Assembly (NCBI RefSeq): GCF_900156105.1
Contig: NZ_FTMS01000009.1
Coordinates: forward strand, 88,549 to 152,548
Direction: 5' to 3'
From: Alkalispirochaeta americana
Lineage (GTDB): Bacteria; Spirochaetota; Spirochaetia; DSM-27196; Alkalispirochaetaceae
DNA length: 64,000 bases
Each line of letters opens with the position of its first letter. Position 1 is the stretch's first letter. Shown one piece after another: positions 36,033 through 45,060 of this stretch. The position numbers and the translations under genes are program-made. The notes below the pieces were generated by a model. The model had not been told where the DNA came from and did no database searches. It saw only the letters and a list, made by a program, of their open reading frames with translations.

Positions 36033-37228
36033 TCCTTCTCCTCATCGCTGGAAAATCCCACGATCCGGAAAGCCCCGTCCCTGACCTTAATGCGGTACAA
36101 CTGGCGCAATACATCGCCATAGGAATCAAACACAATGGGACCCAGAACCCCCGGAAACTCCCGACGGGCCAGAAGGGCAGGTTTGATCTCCTCCCGTTTT
36201 CGGGTATCCTCCAGAAGGGAAATCAGCACCCGGGCCGCTTCATAGGAGAAGGTTGCGGCAAAACTGGGCTCCTCGGAAAACCGCTGGCGATAGGCCTCGC
36301 GGAACCGGGCTCCTTCCGCGCTTGAAGGGTCCGGCATGTAGCGGTTAAAGAAGACCATCCCTTCCACAGCATTTCCCCCGTGGGCAATCAACTCCTCGGT
36401 CATTGCCCAACTGCTGGAAAGAAGCGGCACCTGCGGAGCCTTAAGACGAACCTGCTGGGAGATTCGGGCTGCATCGTGTGCGCCCGTTATCAGGAAGATT
36501 CCATCGACGCCAGACTCCACAAGGCGTTCCACAACCCCCGAGAAGCGCGTCCCCGATCCCGAGCGATAGGATTCGACAAGGATTATCTCTCCACCCAGAG
36601 TCTCGAAATGATCCCTCACTTTCTGGTAAAAAGGTTCAGCGTAGCCCTCGTTCGCCTCGTCATAGATCACGGCGGCTCTCCGGAATCCTTCTGCGTCATA
36701 ACTGTGTTCCGCCAGAGACAGGGCTTCTTTAACGTTCGTCTCCATGACGCGGAAGAAAAAATCATCCACCCCTGTGAGAGCATCACCACTTACGGTGGGA
36801 GAGATCAGAACCAGGCCGCGTTGCCGGGATGGGTCCTGGAGGGCCAGAGCAATTTCTGTTGTCATGGGGCCAATCACCGCTACCACGCCCGCATCGGCCA
36901 GGGCGTGCATGCGCGCGATCGCCGTTTCGCGATTCTGCTTCGTATCCCTGGCGAGGACCTCCAGAGACCGTCCCTTGATGCCGCCCCGGGCATTCTGTTC
37001 TTCCACAGCCAGGATCACCGCGTTGCGCCCCGCCCTGCCCAGATCGGAGAGGCTCCCCGTGAGGCTTCCCAAAAACCCGATAGTGATCGTATCCTGCCTG
37101 GCGCAACCAGAAAAAAGAGGAGCCAGAGAAACAATGAGGATCAGCAGGAGTATCCTGACGAATGACCAGGGACTCCTCCGCCCCTTGCACCAACGGTTCT
37201 GCCGGGAATGCTCGAAAAATTGCGCCAT
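36029..37228 (-). CDS. Periplasmic amino-acid-type (Leu/Ile/Val) binding protein
   Basis: Type I periplasmic binding protein of 399 residues. A basic N-terminus and membrane segment end in LFSGC at about residue 43, consistent with a lipoprotein. The mature part shows the LivK-type pattern: IGFLGSLTGSLSDLGRAGRNA, EEQNARGGIKGR, VVAVIGPMTTEIALA and FFRVMETN. No ABC permease or ATPase gene is nearby; instead it is translationally coupled to a histidine kinase, suggesting a ligand sensor. The ribosome site AAGGAAGG is separated from the ATG by a G8 run (complement of 37232-37239). Confidence 0.9.
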   Translation of the reverse strand: MAQFFEHSRQNRWCKGRRSPWSFVRILLLILIVSLAPLFSGCARQDTITIGFLGSLTGSLSDLGRAGRNAVILAVEEQNARGGIKGRSLEVLARDTKQNRETAIARMHALADAGVVAVIGPMTTEIALALQDPSRQRGLVLISPTVSGDALTGVDDFFFRVMETNVKEALSLAEHSYDAEGFRRAAVIYDEANEGYAEPFYQKVRDHFETLGGEIILVESYRSGSGTRFSGVVERLVESGVDGIFLITGAHDAARISQQVRLKAPQVPLLSSSWAMTEELIAHGGNAVEGMVFFNRYMPDPSSAEGARFREAYRQRFSEEPSFAATFSYEAARVLISLLEDTRKREEIKPALLARREFPGVLGPIVFDSYGDVLRQLYRIKVRDGAFRIVGFSSDEEKE

Positions 37229-37302
37229 TAGCCCCCCCCACCTTCCTTAATGGTAAGACTCCGGGGAAGACAGGTCAATGGATGCGCCTGAGGATCGTGA
37301 AG

Positions 37303-38868
37303 TCAGGACATGCGGTGGTGACACCCTGCGGATGCTTTGTTTCGCAAGGCTCCCTTCACAATAAGAGATGCGCTCACCACGGCGTTTCGAAGTTCCAGAA
37401 TTCTGCGGTTTACCCGGGCCTGACGATAGAACTTCATGATTCGGTGAGTGTGGTACGCCAGGTCTGCATCGGCCCGACGCAACCCCCGCTCGGTGCGAAT
37501 AATACCCGCGTAGTTCCACATGGTAAGCTGAATGAGCTTCATGTCTTGATCAACCAGGAGCGGATCAACTTCTTCCGAAGAAGATGGAGCCTCCCACTCG
37601 CGAAGAGCTTCAAGACGGGACAGTTTTATTGCCTGTTCCCGGGACGCGATATCATCGGCTGCGCGGAGCCCCCAGAAGACCCCCTCAAGCAGGGATGTCG
37701 AGGCCAAACGGTTTGCCCCGTGGAGTCCCGTACAGGCAACCTCCCCCAGGGCGTAGAGATTTTTTACCGATGCCCGGCCAAAGAGATCGGCCTTCACTCC
37801 GCCGCAGAGGTAATGCGCTGCCGGAACAATCGGGATCGGTTCACAAGAGATATCAACCCCGCCCTGCAGGCAGGTTTCATAAATTGTGGGAAACCGTTCC
37901 CGGATAGATTCCCTGCCGGAATAGTAGGTGGAGAGATCCAGAAACATGCATTCCCTGCCGCTCCTGGCCATGCGGTCATAGATTGCCCGGGAAACCACAT
38001 CGCGGGGGGCCAGATCAGCCAGGGGTGAGTATTCTTTCATGAACGGCCTCCCCCGGTGGTCAACGATTCTCCCTCCCTCACCCCGCAGGGCCTCGGATAT
38101 CAAGAATCTCTTGATGTCGCTATGGAAAAAACAGGTCGGGTGAAACTGGACAAACTCCATGTGGATTGTCTCGGCACCCGCCCGATGGGCCATGCTGATA
38201 CCATCACCCGTGGCAAGAGCGGGGTTCGTGGTATGGTGAAAAAGATTGCCGCCACCCCCGGTTGCAAGGACCACAGCATGGGCGCACCAGGTCTCGACCG
38301 TGCCGGAGGCGTTATCCAGCACATAGAGGCCCATCACCTCGCGGTCAGCAAAAACCTCCTGGACATCGTCGGAATGATGATCGTTGGTAATGATATCTAC
38401 AGCGGTACGCCCCGTCACGAGAGGAATTCCAAGAGCCTGAGCGCGGGCGAGGAGAGCCTGCTGGAGTGTCTTTCCCGTGCGATCGTTGTCGTGGGCAACT
38501 CTTCGCACGCTGTGGGCAGCCTCGCCGGTGTAATGGAGCGTACCCTCGGCGGTCTTTACCAGTTTGGCCCCGACCCGATCGACCAGAAAATTCTGCACCA
38601 GCTCCGGAGCCTCCCGGGCAAAGATCTCTACGGCATCTCTCCGGTTATAGCCACCGCCGGCCCGGATAATATCCTCCCCGAGAAGCTCCGCTGAGTCATC
38701 GGGGCAGGCTGAAACAACCCCTCCCTGGGCGTAGCGGGTGTTCGTCTCCAGAAGAGTGTCTGCTTTGGTGATTACCACCACAGAACAACCCGTCTCTTTC
38801 AGACGGATTGCGCAGGAAAGACCTGCAATACCGCACCCCACAATGAGGGCATCATAGACGTGTTCCAT
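37303..38868 (-). CDS. nadB: L-aspartate oxidase
   Basis: FAD enzyme oxidising L-aspartate to iminoaspartate, first step of bacterial NAD synthesis. The 521-residue protein has the FAD motif VGCGIAGLSCAIRL, TNTRYAQGGV, HMEFVQFHPTCF, SEALRGEGGRIVD and the C-terminal ANRLASTSLLEGVFWG. GAGGGGG lies just before the ATG. Last gene of the nadC-nadA-nadB run, 18 bases after nadA. Confidence 0.97.
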   Translation of the reverse strand: MEHVYDALIVGCGIAGLSCAIRLKETGCSVVVITKADTLLETNTRYAQGGVVSACPDDSAELLGEDIIRAGGGYNRRDAVEIFAREAPELVQNFLVDRVGAKLVKTAEGTLHYTGEAAHSVRRVAHDNDRTGKTLQQALLARAQALGIPLVTGRTAVDIITNDHHSDDVQEVFADREVMGLYVLDNASGTVETWCAHAVVLATGGGGNLFHHTTNPALATGDGISMAHRAGAETIHMEFVQFHPTCFFHSDIKRFLISEALRGEGGRIVDHRGRPFMKEYSPLADLAPRDVVSRAIYDRMARSGRECMFLDLSTYYSGRESIRERFPTIYETCLQGGVDISCEPIPIVPAAHYLCGGVKADLFGRASVKNLYALGEVACTGLHGANRLASTSLLEGVFWGLRAADDIASREQAIKLSRLEALREWEAPSSSEEVDPLLVDQDMKLIQLTMWNYAGIIRTERGLRRADADLAYHTHRIMKFYRQARVNRRILELRNAVVSASLIVKGALRNKASAGCHHRMS

Positions 38869-38886
38869 AGCCCCCTCGAAACCGCC

Positions 38887-39996
38887 CTAACCCTGTTCCA
38901 CGATGGAAATCATCTTGTGCAGGGCCTGCCGGGCGTCCCGGGCAAGAAACGGATCCACCTGAACCTCCTGAAACAGATCACCTCGTCCCTGGAGAAAATC
39001 CTCAACAGAGCGCACCGCCCGGGCTGTGTTCGCCACAGTGACCTTTGCCATGTTGCGGCACAACGAGGCCTTGAGGGGGAGCACCTTTTTGTCAGGATTA
39101 TCCCGCGCCAGGGTCTTCACAAAGTTCAACTCCGTCCCGATGATCCAGGAGGTTCCCGGAGGAGAGCCGGCCACGGCATCACGGATCTCCCGGGTTGACC
39201 CCCAGGAATCAGCCATATCTACCACGGAGGCCTCGCACTCGGGGTGCACCATCACCTGGGCATCAGGATGCTCACCCCGGAGACGTTCCACGTCCCGAGG
39301 AGTAAAACCCACGTGGACGGGGCAGTGTCCATCCCAGAGAAACAACCTCGGCTCATCCCGATTGGAGAAATCATGGCTTCGGGTTTCGCGGGAAACCCGC
39401 AGAGTCTGCTCTGGGGGAATTCCAAGAGCCCTGGCCACATTACTGCCCAGGTGATAATCGGGAAAGAAAAAGACGTTCTTCCCTTGATCAAAATAGTATT
39501 GAAGTATCGCCGTGGCGTTGGAACTGGTACAAACGGCACCGCCTTCCTGACCGCAGAGACTCTTTGTGGCAGTATCGGAGTTCATGTACACCACGGGGAC
39601 AACAGGTCGGGAGGAAGCCCTCTGAAGAAGAGTCAGAACGTCCCGAGCCGTTGCGGCATCGATCATGTCCGCCATGGGGCACCCCGCAGCCCTTTCGGGC
39701 ATCAGAACCCGCTGGTGATCCCGGGCGAGAACCCGTGCTCCTTCGGCCATAAAACGCACTCCGCAAAAAACAATGAACTCTGCATCGTTTCTGCTCACAT
39801 CCACAGCGAGTTTATAGGAGTCACCAACGCAATCTGCAAGATCCACTACATCGCTGGCAACGTAAAAATGGGCAGGAATCAACAGCCTCGACCCAAGACG
39901 TTCCTTCACATCAAGGATGTCAAAGAGGGATGCCCCCTCGTTTTCTATTCGTTCCACTGGTACCGCCTGGGGGTATTGGATGGTTCGTGCGCACAC
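38887..39996 (-). CDS. nadA: Quinolinate synthase
   Basis: 4Fe-4S enzyme condensing iminoaspartate with dihydroxyacetone phosphate to quinolinate. The 369-residue protein has cysteines in VFCGVRFMAEGA, VCTSSNA and LCRNMAKV that correspond to the three cluster ligands of the family, and VMVHPECEASVVDMAD. The usual AHYYQ reads AHFYV here. Starts with GTG; lies 24 bases after nadC. Confidence 0.96.
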   Translation of the reverse strand: MCARTIQYPQAVPVERIENEGASLFDILDVKERLGSRLLIPAHFYVASDVVDLADCVGDSYKLAVDVSRNDAEFIVFCGVRFMAEGARVLARDHQRVLMPERAAGCPMADMIDAATARDVLTLLQRASSRPVVPVVYMNSDTATKSLCGQEGGAVCTSSNATAILQYYFDQGKNVFFFPDYHLGSNVARALGIPPEQTLRVSRETRSHDFSNRDEPRLFLWDGHCPVHVGFTPRDVERLRGEHPDAQVMVHPECEASVVDMADSWGSTREIRDAVAGSPPGTSWIIGTELNFVKTLARDNPDKKVLPLKASLCRNMAKVTVANTARAVRSVEDFLQGRGDLFQEVQVDPFLARDARQALHKMISIVEQG

Positions 39997-40020
39997 CGCA
40001 GAACCTGAAAAGACCCTGTA

Positions 40021-40884
40021 TCAGCCCTCGCGGTGTGTGCGCAGGCTAAAGTCGACAGGTATTACCGTGTGCGTCAGCATCCCGAATGATATATAATCAA
40101 CCCCTGTCGGGGCAACCCGGGCTATTCGCTCTCGTGTCATCGTCCCGGAGGCCTCGGTTTCTGCCCTGCCGGCTACCAGCTTTACGGCCTGGCTCATCTC
40201 GTGGTCACTCATGTTATCGAGCATGATTCGGTCAACTCCGCAGGCCAGGGCATCTTCCACCTCTTTCAGCGTTCGCGCTTCCACCTCAATCTTGTAGCGA
40301 TCACCCCAGCGCGTCCGGACGCGCTCCACAGCAGCCATGATTCCTCCCGCTGCATCAATGTGGTTGTCTTTGATCATCACCATATCGTAGAGTCCGGTCC
40401 TATGATTCTCCCCCCCGCCACACCGAACAGCATACTTTTGAAGAAGCCGATAGCCCGGCACGGTCTTGCGGGTATCCAAAAGTACTGACCGCCCCCCCAG
40501 GGCATGAACGAACTCGGCAGTCCGGGTTGCTATGCCCGAGAGGTGAGAAAGAAAGTTCAGGGCAGTCCGTTCAGCCTGAAGAATCGTTCGAACCGATCCG
40601 TCCAGTGAGGCTATCACTGCCCCACCGGAGAAAGAATCGCCGTCGTTATACCTCCAGCTCACCCTCACCGAGGGGTCAACCCGAGCGACAACCGCCGAAA
40701 CGACCTCTTTTCCGCAGAGGACCCCCGATTCTTTTGCTATGAGAGAAAATTGACCGGTCTCGTCGCTGAAAATCGCCTCCGAGGTGATGTCGAGCCCCTT
40801 GGGCGGGAGGCCGCCCAGATCCTCTTCCAGAGCCCGGTCAATCAGCTCGGGCAGTCCTTTCTGATAATCCTGTTCAGTTTTCAT
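40021..40884 (-). CDS. nadC: Nicotinate-nucleotide pyrophosphorylase (quinolinate phosphoribosyltransferase)
   Basis: Converts quinolinate and PRPP to nicotinate mononucleotide. The 287-residue protein carries DTRKTVPGYRLLQKYAVRCGG, NHRTGLYDMVMIKDNH, VEARTLKEVEDAL and IMLDNMS. Its start overlaps the end of the diguanylate cyclase gene by 11 bases, so it appears to be transcribed and partly translated together with it; nadA and nadB follow. Confidence 0.97.
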   Translation of the reverse strand: MKTEQDYQKGLPELIDRALEEDLGGLPPKGLDITSEAIFSDETGQFSLIAKESGVLCGKEVVSAVVARVDPSVRVSWRYNDGDSFSGGAVIASLDGSVRTILQAERTALNFLSHLSGIATRTAEFVHALGGRSVLLDTRKTVPGYRLLQKYAVRCGGGENHRTGLYDMVMIKDNHIDAAGGIMAAVERVRTRWGDRYKIEVEARTLKEVEDALACGVDRIMLDNMSDHEMSQAVKLVAGRAETEASGTMTRERIARVAPTGVDYISFGMLTHTVIPVDFSLRTHREG

Positions 40885-42790
40885 GAGCTATCCACCTAGA
40901 ATATCGCTCCTCCCGAGGCGTCGCAAGAGGTCCTCCGGCCTCCACGGTATTGCGACCCCGTTTTTTTGCCCGGTACAGAGCCTGATCGGCCTGGAAGAGC
41001 AAGTGTCCCGGTCCTGCTTCATCTTCCTTGTTGCCAGGAATCGTTGCAGCGACACCCAGGCTGATGGTCAAAACTCCACCAATTCCCTGGGGATGAGGTA
41101 TTTCCGCAGCCCGGACCCGCTCGCAGGCCCGAAGAGCGACCTGATAAGCTCCTTCCGAGGTGGTATCAGGAAGGAGCAGAACGAACTCCTCCCCTCCATA
41201 GCGGGCAAGATAGTCCTTGCGACGGCTTGCTTCATCGCGGAGCAAGCGGGACACTTCTTTGAGCGCCCGATCCCCGGCCTGGTGGCCGAGGGTGTCGTTA
41301 TAGCGCTTGAAATGGTCGATATCCACAATGACAACAGCCAGGGAAGCTCCTTTTCGGAGGTGTTGCCCCCACTCTTCACGCAGATGAAGGTCGAGATTCC
41401 GGCGGTTCCATAACTCTGTAAGACCGTCATGATGGGCTTCATCCTGTAACAGAGCCAGGGAGAGCCGATAATCCACAACACGCCAGGAAAGAGCCAGGGA
41501 GTTGGCGAGCACGAAGAGCACCGTTCCGTACTGACTCAACCACAGAAGGGGCTGGCTGCCCCGGAGAAGGTGGAGGCCGTCGAAGAGGCCGAAAAGGGTC
41601 CACACCATAACTCCTCCGGCTATCAGGGATGATCCCCCCCGGGGTATTCGACGGGCCCGCCAGAGGGTTCGCACCAGCACCACAGCCCCCCAGGTGGCCC
41701 AGGGAATACCGAGCACGGCCAGATCAAGTTTCCAGCGCAAAGGCGCCACAAGGGAAGCTCCCAGAAGAATCATCAACCCCGCCAGGGGCCAGCGGACCTC
41801 CCTCAACGTCAACTCCCGGGGAAAAAGCCGCTGGAGAAACACCAGGTAGAGCAGAGGGAAGCCAAACAGCAAGACTCCCTGAAGGTGCACCAGGAGCAGC
41901 CCCTTCAGCATCCCCAGCGTGGCAAGAACCATCTCACCCTGAAGGGTTCCAAGAAAGAGCGCAGCTGTCACGCAGACCAGGGAAAAACAGGGATGACTCC
42001 AGTCTCTGCGGGAAGCGGGAAAGAGGAGAAGGTGAAACACCCCAACCAGAAGCAACGCCCCCGTCAGAAAACCATCGCGAAAGATCCGCGCCGAACGAAT
42101 GCGCTGAAGCGATCCCAGATCTCCTGCCACGGGGGCTGCCAAGGTAAACCCTCCATAGGGCTGAAAGATATTATCAAAGGCCAGCACCAGATCAAGATCC
42201 CCGGCCTGATCAGGTAGCAGAGGAATCAGGAGACTCCGCTCCATACGAAAAGAGGCTCCCGGGGCACCCAAAAAAAACCCGAGACCCCGGGCCATCCCGG
42301 GGCGAACTCCGGGAGATGGCCCAAGCGAAGCTGTAGAAAAAAGAAGCCTGCCGTTTCCCCAGACCTGAAGCCCTCCCTGAACAAAGGGGATCGTGATCCC
42401 CGAAAGACCCTCGCGGGGAATCTGGCGCAATACAGCCCGATAGGTAATGGGACCGGAAATATAGCGATCCCCCGAAGGAAGATAAAATCGCCCCCGGGGA
42501 GGCGGAACATTCAGGAGTCGCTGATCGGCTGGATCCGGCGGATGCGTACCCGGAGGCCGGTACTCGCCTGGCATGACCGCCCATTCTCCCGTCAGAAGAA
42601 AGGGTGCAACCGAAGCCTCTTCGGGAAAAAGAAACACTCCTCCTCCCTGACCGCTGCGATACTCTGCCAGAGGCCGTGCTCGAAAGGACCACCCCGAAAG
42701 GGTCAGACAGAGCACCAGAAAAAGAGCCCCAAGAAGAAGCGAGATAAAAGGAAAAAAGTTGCGACAGAAATCCCCGGGACCACGCATCAT
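40874..42790 (-). CDS. Membrane diguanylate cyclase with 7TMR-DISM-like sensor
   Basis: Predicted c-di-GMP synthase of 638 residues. After an N-terminal membrane helix comes a periplasmic beta-sandwich region (about 45-210) like the 7TMR-DISM extracellular domain (ITYRAVL, GLQVWGNGRLLF), then about seven membrane helices (about 235-435). The GGDEF domain (about 465-625) has VDIDHFKRYNDTLGHQAGD and the intact active site RYGGEEF near 532; no clear RxxD inhibitory site was identified. The gene overlaps nadC by 11 bases. Confidence 0.92.
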   Translation of the reverse strand: MMRGPGDFCRNFFPFISLLLGALFLVLCLTLSGWSFRARPLAEYRSGQGGGVFLFPEEASVAPFLLTGEWAVMPGEYRPPGTHPPDPADQRLLNVPPPRGRFYLPSGDRYISGPITYRAVLRQIPREGLSGITIPFVQGGLQVWGNGRLLFSTASLGPSPGVRPGMARGLGFFLGAPGASFRMERSLLIPLLPDQAGDLDLVLAFDNIFQPYGGFTLAAPVAGDLGSLQRIRSARIFRDGFLTGALLLVGVFHLLLFPASRRDWSHPCFSLVCVTAALFLGTLQGEMVLATLGMLKGLLLVHLQGVLLFGFPLLYLVFLQRLFPRELTLREVRWPLAGLMILLGASLVAPLRWKLDLAVLGIPWATWGAVVLVRTLWRARRIPRGGSSLIAGGVMVWTLFGLFDGLHLLRGSQPLLWLSQYGTVLFVLANSLALSWRVVDYRLSLALLQDEAHHDGLTELWNRRNLDLHLREEWGQHLRKGASLAVVIVDIDHFKRYNDTLGHQAGDRALKEVSRLLRDEASRRKDYLARYGGEEFVLLLPDTTSEGAYQVALRACERVRAAEIPHPQGIGGVLTISLGVAATIPGNKEDEAGPGHLLFQADQALYRAKKRGRNTVEAGGPLATPREERYSRWIAHEN

Positions 42791-42875
42791 GAGCAGATAA
42801 TACTACCACAGGTCGCGCCCCTTGAGGGGGTTACCTGGTTGGGGTTACCTGATTCGCCTCTGTCTGCAGTCTGCC

Positions 42876-43661
42876 CTACGGGGTTGCCTCTTTTTTGTCC
42901 TGGCGAGGAGCTTCTTCCCCGGGTGTTCCCAGAAGCGATTCCTCGATAGCCGAGACAGTAGCGATAAAAGCGGGGTCGCTTCTCCGGCGGGGACGGGGCA
43001 GCTCGAGCGACCGGTCATGGAGGATCACCCCTTCGCCCATGGTGAGAACCCGATCCGCCAGAAGAACAGCCTCACTGATATCGTGCGTCACAAGAAGGAC
43101 CGTGGGCTCCTCCGCCGCCCAGAGTCGGGAGAGCTCCTGCTGAAGCTGGAGTCGTGTGATTGCATCGAGCGCGCTGAAGGGTTCATCCAGGAGCCACAGG
43201 GACCGTCGCTGACAGAGAGCTCGAGCCAGGTTCACTCGCTGGGCCATGCCCCCCGAGAGCTGATAGGGGTACGCTGACCCCCAGCGTTCCATTTTCACAA
43301 GTTCCAAAGCTGCCCGAAGCCGTTCCTCTCTCTCGGGAGCCCCAAGGGCTTCCCTGCGAAGGGCCAGCAAAAGATTCTGCCGAACCGTAAGCCACGGGAG
43401 CAGCCGGTCATCCTGGAAAACAAGGGCAGCGTGATGGCGGCGATCAGGGTCCGCAGCACCGCCAAAGGAGATACTTCCCTGGTCGGCCCTGCGCAACCCC
43501 GCTATGAGCCTCAGCAAGGTGGTCTTGCCGCACCCGCTGGCACCAACAATCGCTGTGAAGGTTCCGGAATGAACTTTCAGATCCAGGCGATCCACAGCCA
43601 GGACCGATCGGTCCCGGGTGGTGTACTGACATGAAAGGTTGTGGACTTCAAGAGAGATCAT
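42876..43661 (-). CDS. ABC transporter ATP-binding protein, SsuB/TauB type
   Basis: Energising subunit of an importer, 261 residues. Walker A GASGCGKTT at residues 40-48, Q loop FQDDRLLPW, signature LSGGMAQR, Walker B LWLLDEPFSALD and switch VTHD are all intact. The start overlaps the permease stop by four bases. Closest by pattern to the sulfonate/taurine/nitrate group; substrate unknown. Distal gene of the operon. Confidence 0.94.
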   Translation of the reverse strand: MISLEVHNLSCQYTTRDRSVLAVDRLDLKVHSGTFTAIVGASGCGKTTLLRLIAGLRRADQGSISFGGAADPDRRHHAALVFQDDRLLPWLTVRQNLLLALRREALGAPEREERLRAALELVKMERWGSAYPYQLSGGMAQRVNLARALCQRRSLWLLDEPFSALDAITRLQLQQELSRLWAAEEPTVLLVTHDISEAVLLADRVLTMGEGVILHDRSLELPRPRRRSDPAFIATVSAIEESLLGTPGEEAPRQDKKEATP

Positions 43662-44437
43662 ACCTCAGCCTCCTGCGATTTCGGGTCTGACCAGGGAGTA
43701 AGCCTTTGAGCGACCCAATGAAGAAGCGAATCAAAAAGAAGCCCCAGCACACCGATAGTGAGTATTCCCAGCACAACCCGATCGGTCCGGGCCATTTCCT
43801 GGGAATCCAGGATGAGGTATCCCAACCCGGCAGAGGCTGCAAAGAGCTCGGCCCCCACCAGAGCCCTCCAGGCGTAGCCAAAACCGATACGCAAACCTGT
43901 TATAATGTAGGGGAGCGCTCCGGGAAAGAGCACAAAGAGAAGACGTTCCCAGTACCGCAGCTCCAGAGACAGCGCCAGTTCGTGCCACCGACCTTCCACA
44001 CGCTCCAGTCCGTCGTAGGCGTTCAGAAAGATGGGAAAAAAACTGGCCATCACGATCACGGCGATCTTGGAAGCCTCACCGATACCAAACCAGAGGATCA
44101 GCATGGGAATGAGCGCAAGGGGAGGAGTTGCCCGAAAAAAAGCAAGAATGAGGGAGAACCGTTGCGACCACCTGGGCCAGTGATGAAATACTAAAGCCAG
44201 GGGCAACGCCGCTGCCACGGTAAAGGCATAGCCCAAAAAAACCCTGCCGAGACTCACCGAGACATGACGAAAAAGCACTCCCGTTTGCACGAGTCCCCGG
44301 GCAGCCTGCCACACCCGCCAGGGTGAGGGAATCAGGTAGGGGTGGACCATGCCGGCCCAGCTGAGAAACCACCAGAGACAGAAGAGGAGCCCCGGAACCC
44401 AAAGCCTCCGCAGGAGCAGCACCACAGACCGCTTCAC
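43658..44437 (-). CDS. ABC transporter permease, SsuC/TauC type
   Basis: Inner-membrane subunit of 259 residues with about six helices and the cytoplasmic coupling segment YWERLLFVLFPGALPYIITGLRIGFGYAWRALVGAE (read in pieces: LPYIITGLRIGFG and AWRALVGAE). GTG start overlaps the stop of the preceding unknown gene by four bases; the ATPase gene follows with the same overlap. Confidence 0.93.
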   Translation of the reverse strand: MKRSVVLLLRRLWVPGLLFCLWWFLSWAGMVHPYLIPSPWRVWQAARGLVQTGVLFRHVSVSLGRVFLGYAFTVAAALPLALVFHHWPRWSQRFSLILAFFRATPPLALIPMLILWFGIGEASKIAVIVMASFFPIFLNAYDGLERVEGRWHELALSLELRYWERLLFVLFPGALPYIITGLRIGFGYAWRALVGAELFAASAGLGYLILDSQEMARTDRVVLGILTIGVLGLLFDSLLHWVAQRLTPWSDPKSQEAEV

Positions 44438-45060
44438 GTCGCGCTGGCCCCCGGGACATCGCGAGAGAAAGAAACAAGGGACGAAGGAGGACGAGACGTA
44501 AACAGCTCATCCTCTTCCAGATGCAGGATATGACGGGCCGTTTCCTCCTTGTACCGTCGGTACTGTTCCTGCTCCCGGGGTGTTCCGGCCCCTTCCTGAA
44601 AGCGCTCAACCTGATCCCGAAAGCGATCATTGATAAGGTCCGTCGAGGGCCAGTAGCCTCTCCGCTGCTGGCCAACCTGGATCTCAAGATAAAAGCGCCC
44701 CCCGGGAACACGGGGAGCCTCGTCTGGCCCCGCCAAGGGGTTAATCACCAGCCGTTCCGGATGCCGCGTGGGCACACGGGTCACCAACTCAAGCGCCTCG
44801 AGAATGCCCTCACCGGGGAAAGCCGTGAGGAGCGCCAGCTCCTCACGGTCGGGGGGAGCATCGGGCGACAACTCACGGAAGGCCCGGGAAAAGAGCCGGG
44901 TCATGATGGCAGAGGCGATAATGTTCCGATACCCCAGGAACGAGAAGACCTGCTCCCACGTAAAAGATACCTCATATCCCTCGTCCAGGAGGATCAAGGG
45001 AGGCACACCGGAGACGATTTCAGCGGGCAAGAGCTGCCTCATCCACAAAGGATAGCGCAT
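44434..45060 (-). CDS. Unrecognised 208-residue protein inside an SsuABC-like operon
   Basis: No family recognised. The product is soluble, lacks a signal peptide and has no cysteine-rich or nucleotide-binding motif. Noticeable segments are EIVSGVPPLILLDEGYEVSF near residue 15, FLGYRNIIASAIMTRLFSRAF, PGEGILEALELVTR and a Glu/Arg-rich helical C-terminus (REQEQYRRYKEETARHILHL). The start at 45060 overlaps the binding-protein gene by 41 bases; ATG 45042 is an alternative. It is fixed between binding protein and permease by overlaps on both sides, so it probably serves the imported compound or the transporter. The reading frame is clearly maintained; its function is not known. Confidence 0.7.
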   Translation of the reverse strand: MRYPLWMRQLLPAEIVSGVPPLILLDEGYEVSFTWEQVFSFLGYRNIIASAIMTRLFSRAFRELSPDAPPDREELALLTAFPGEGILEALELVTRVPTRHPERLVINPLAGPDEAPRVPGGRFYLEIQVGQQRRGYWPSTDLINDRFRDQVERFQEGAGTPREQEQYRRYKEETARHILHLEEDELFTSRPPSSLVSFSRDVPGASAT

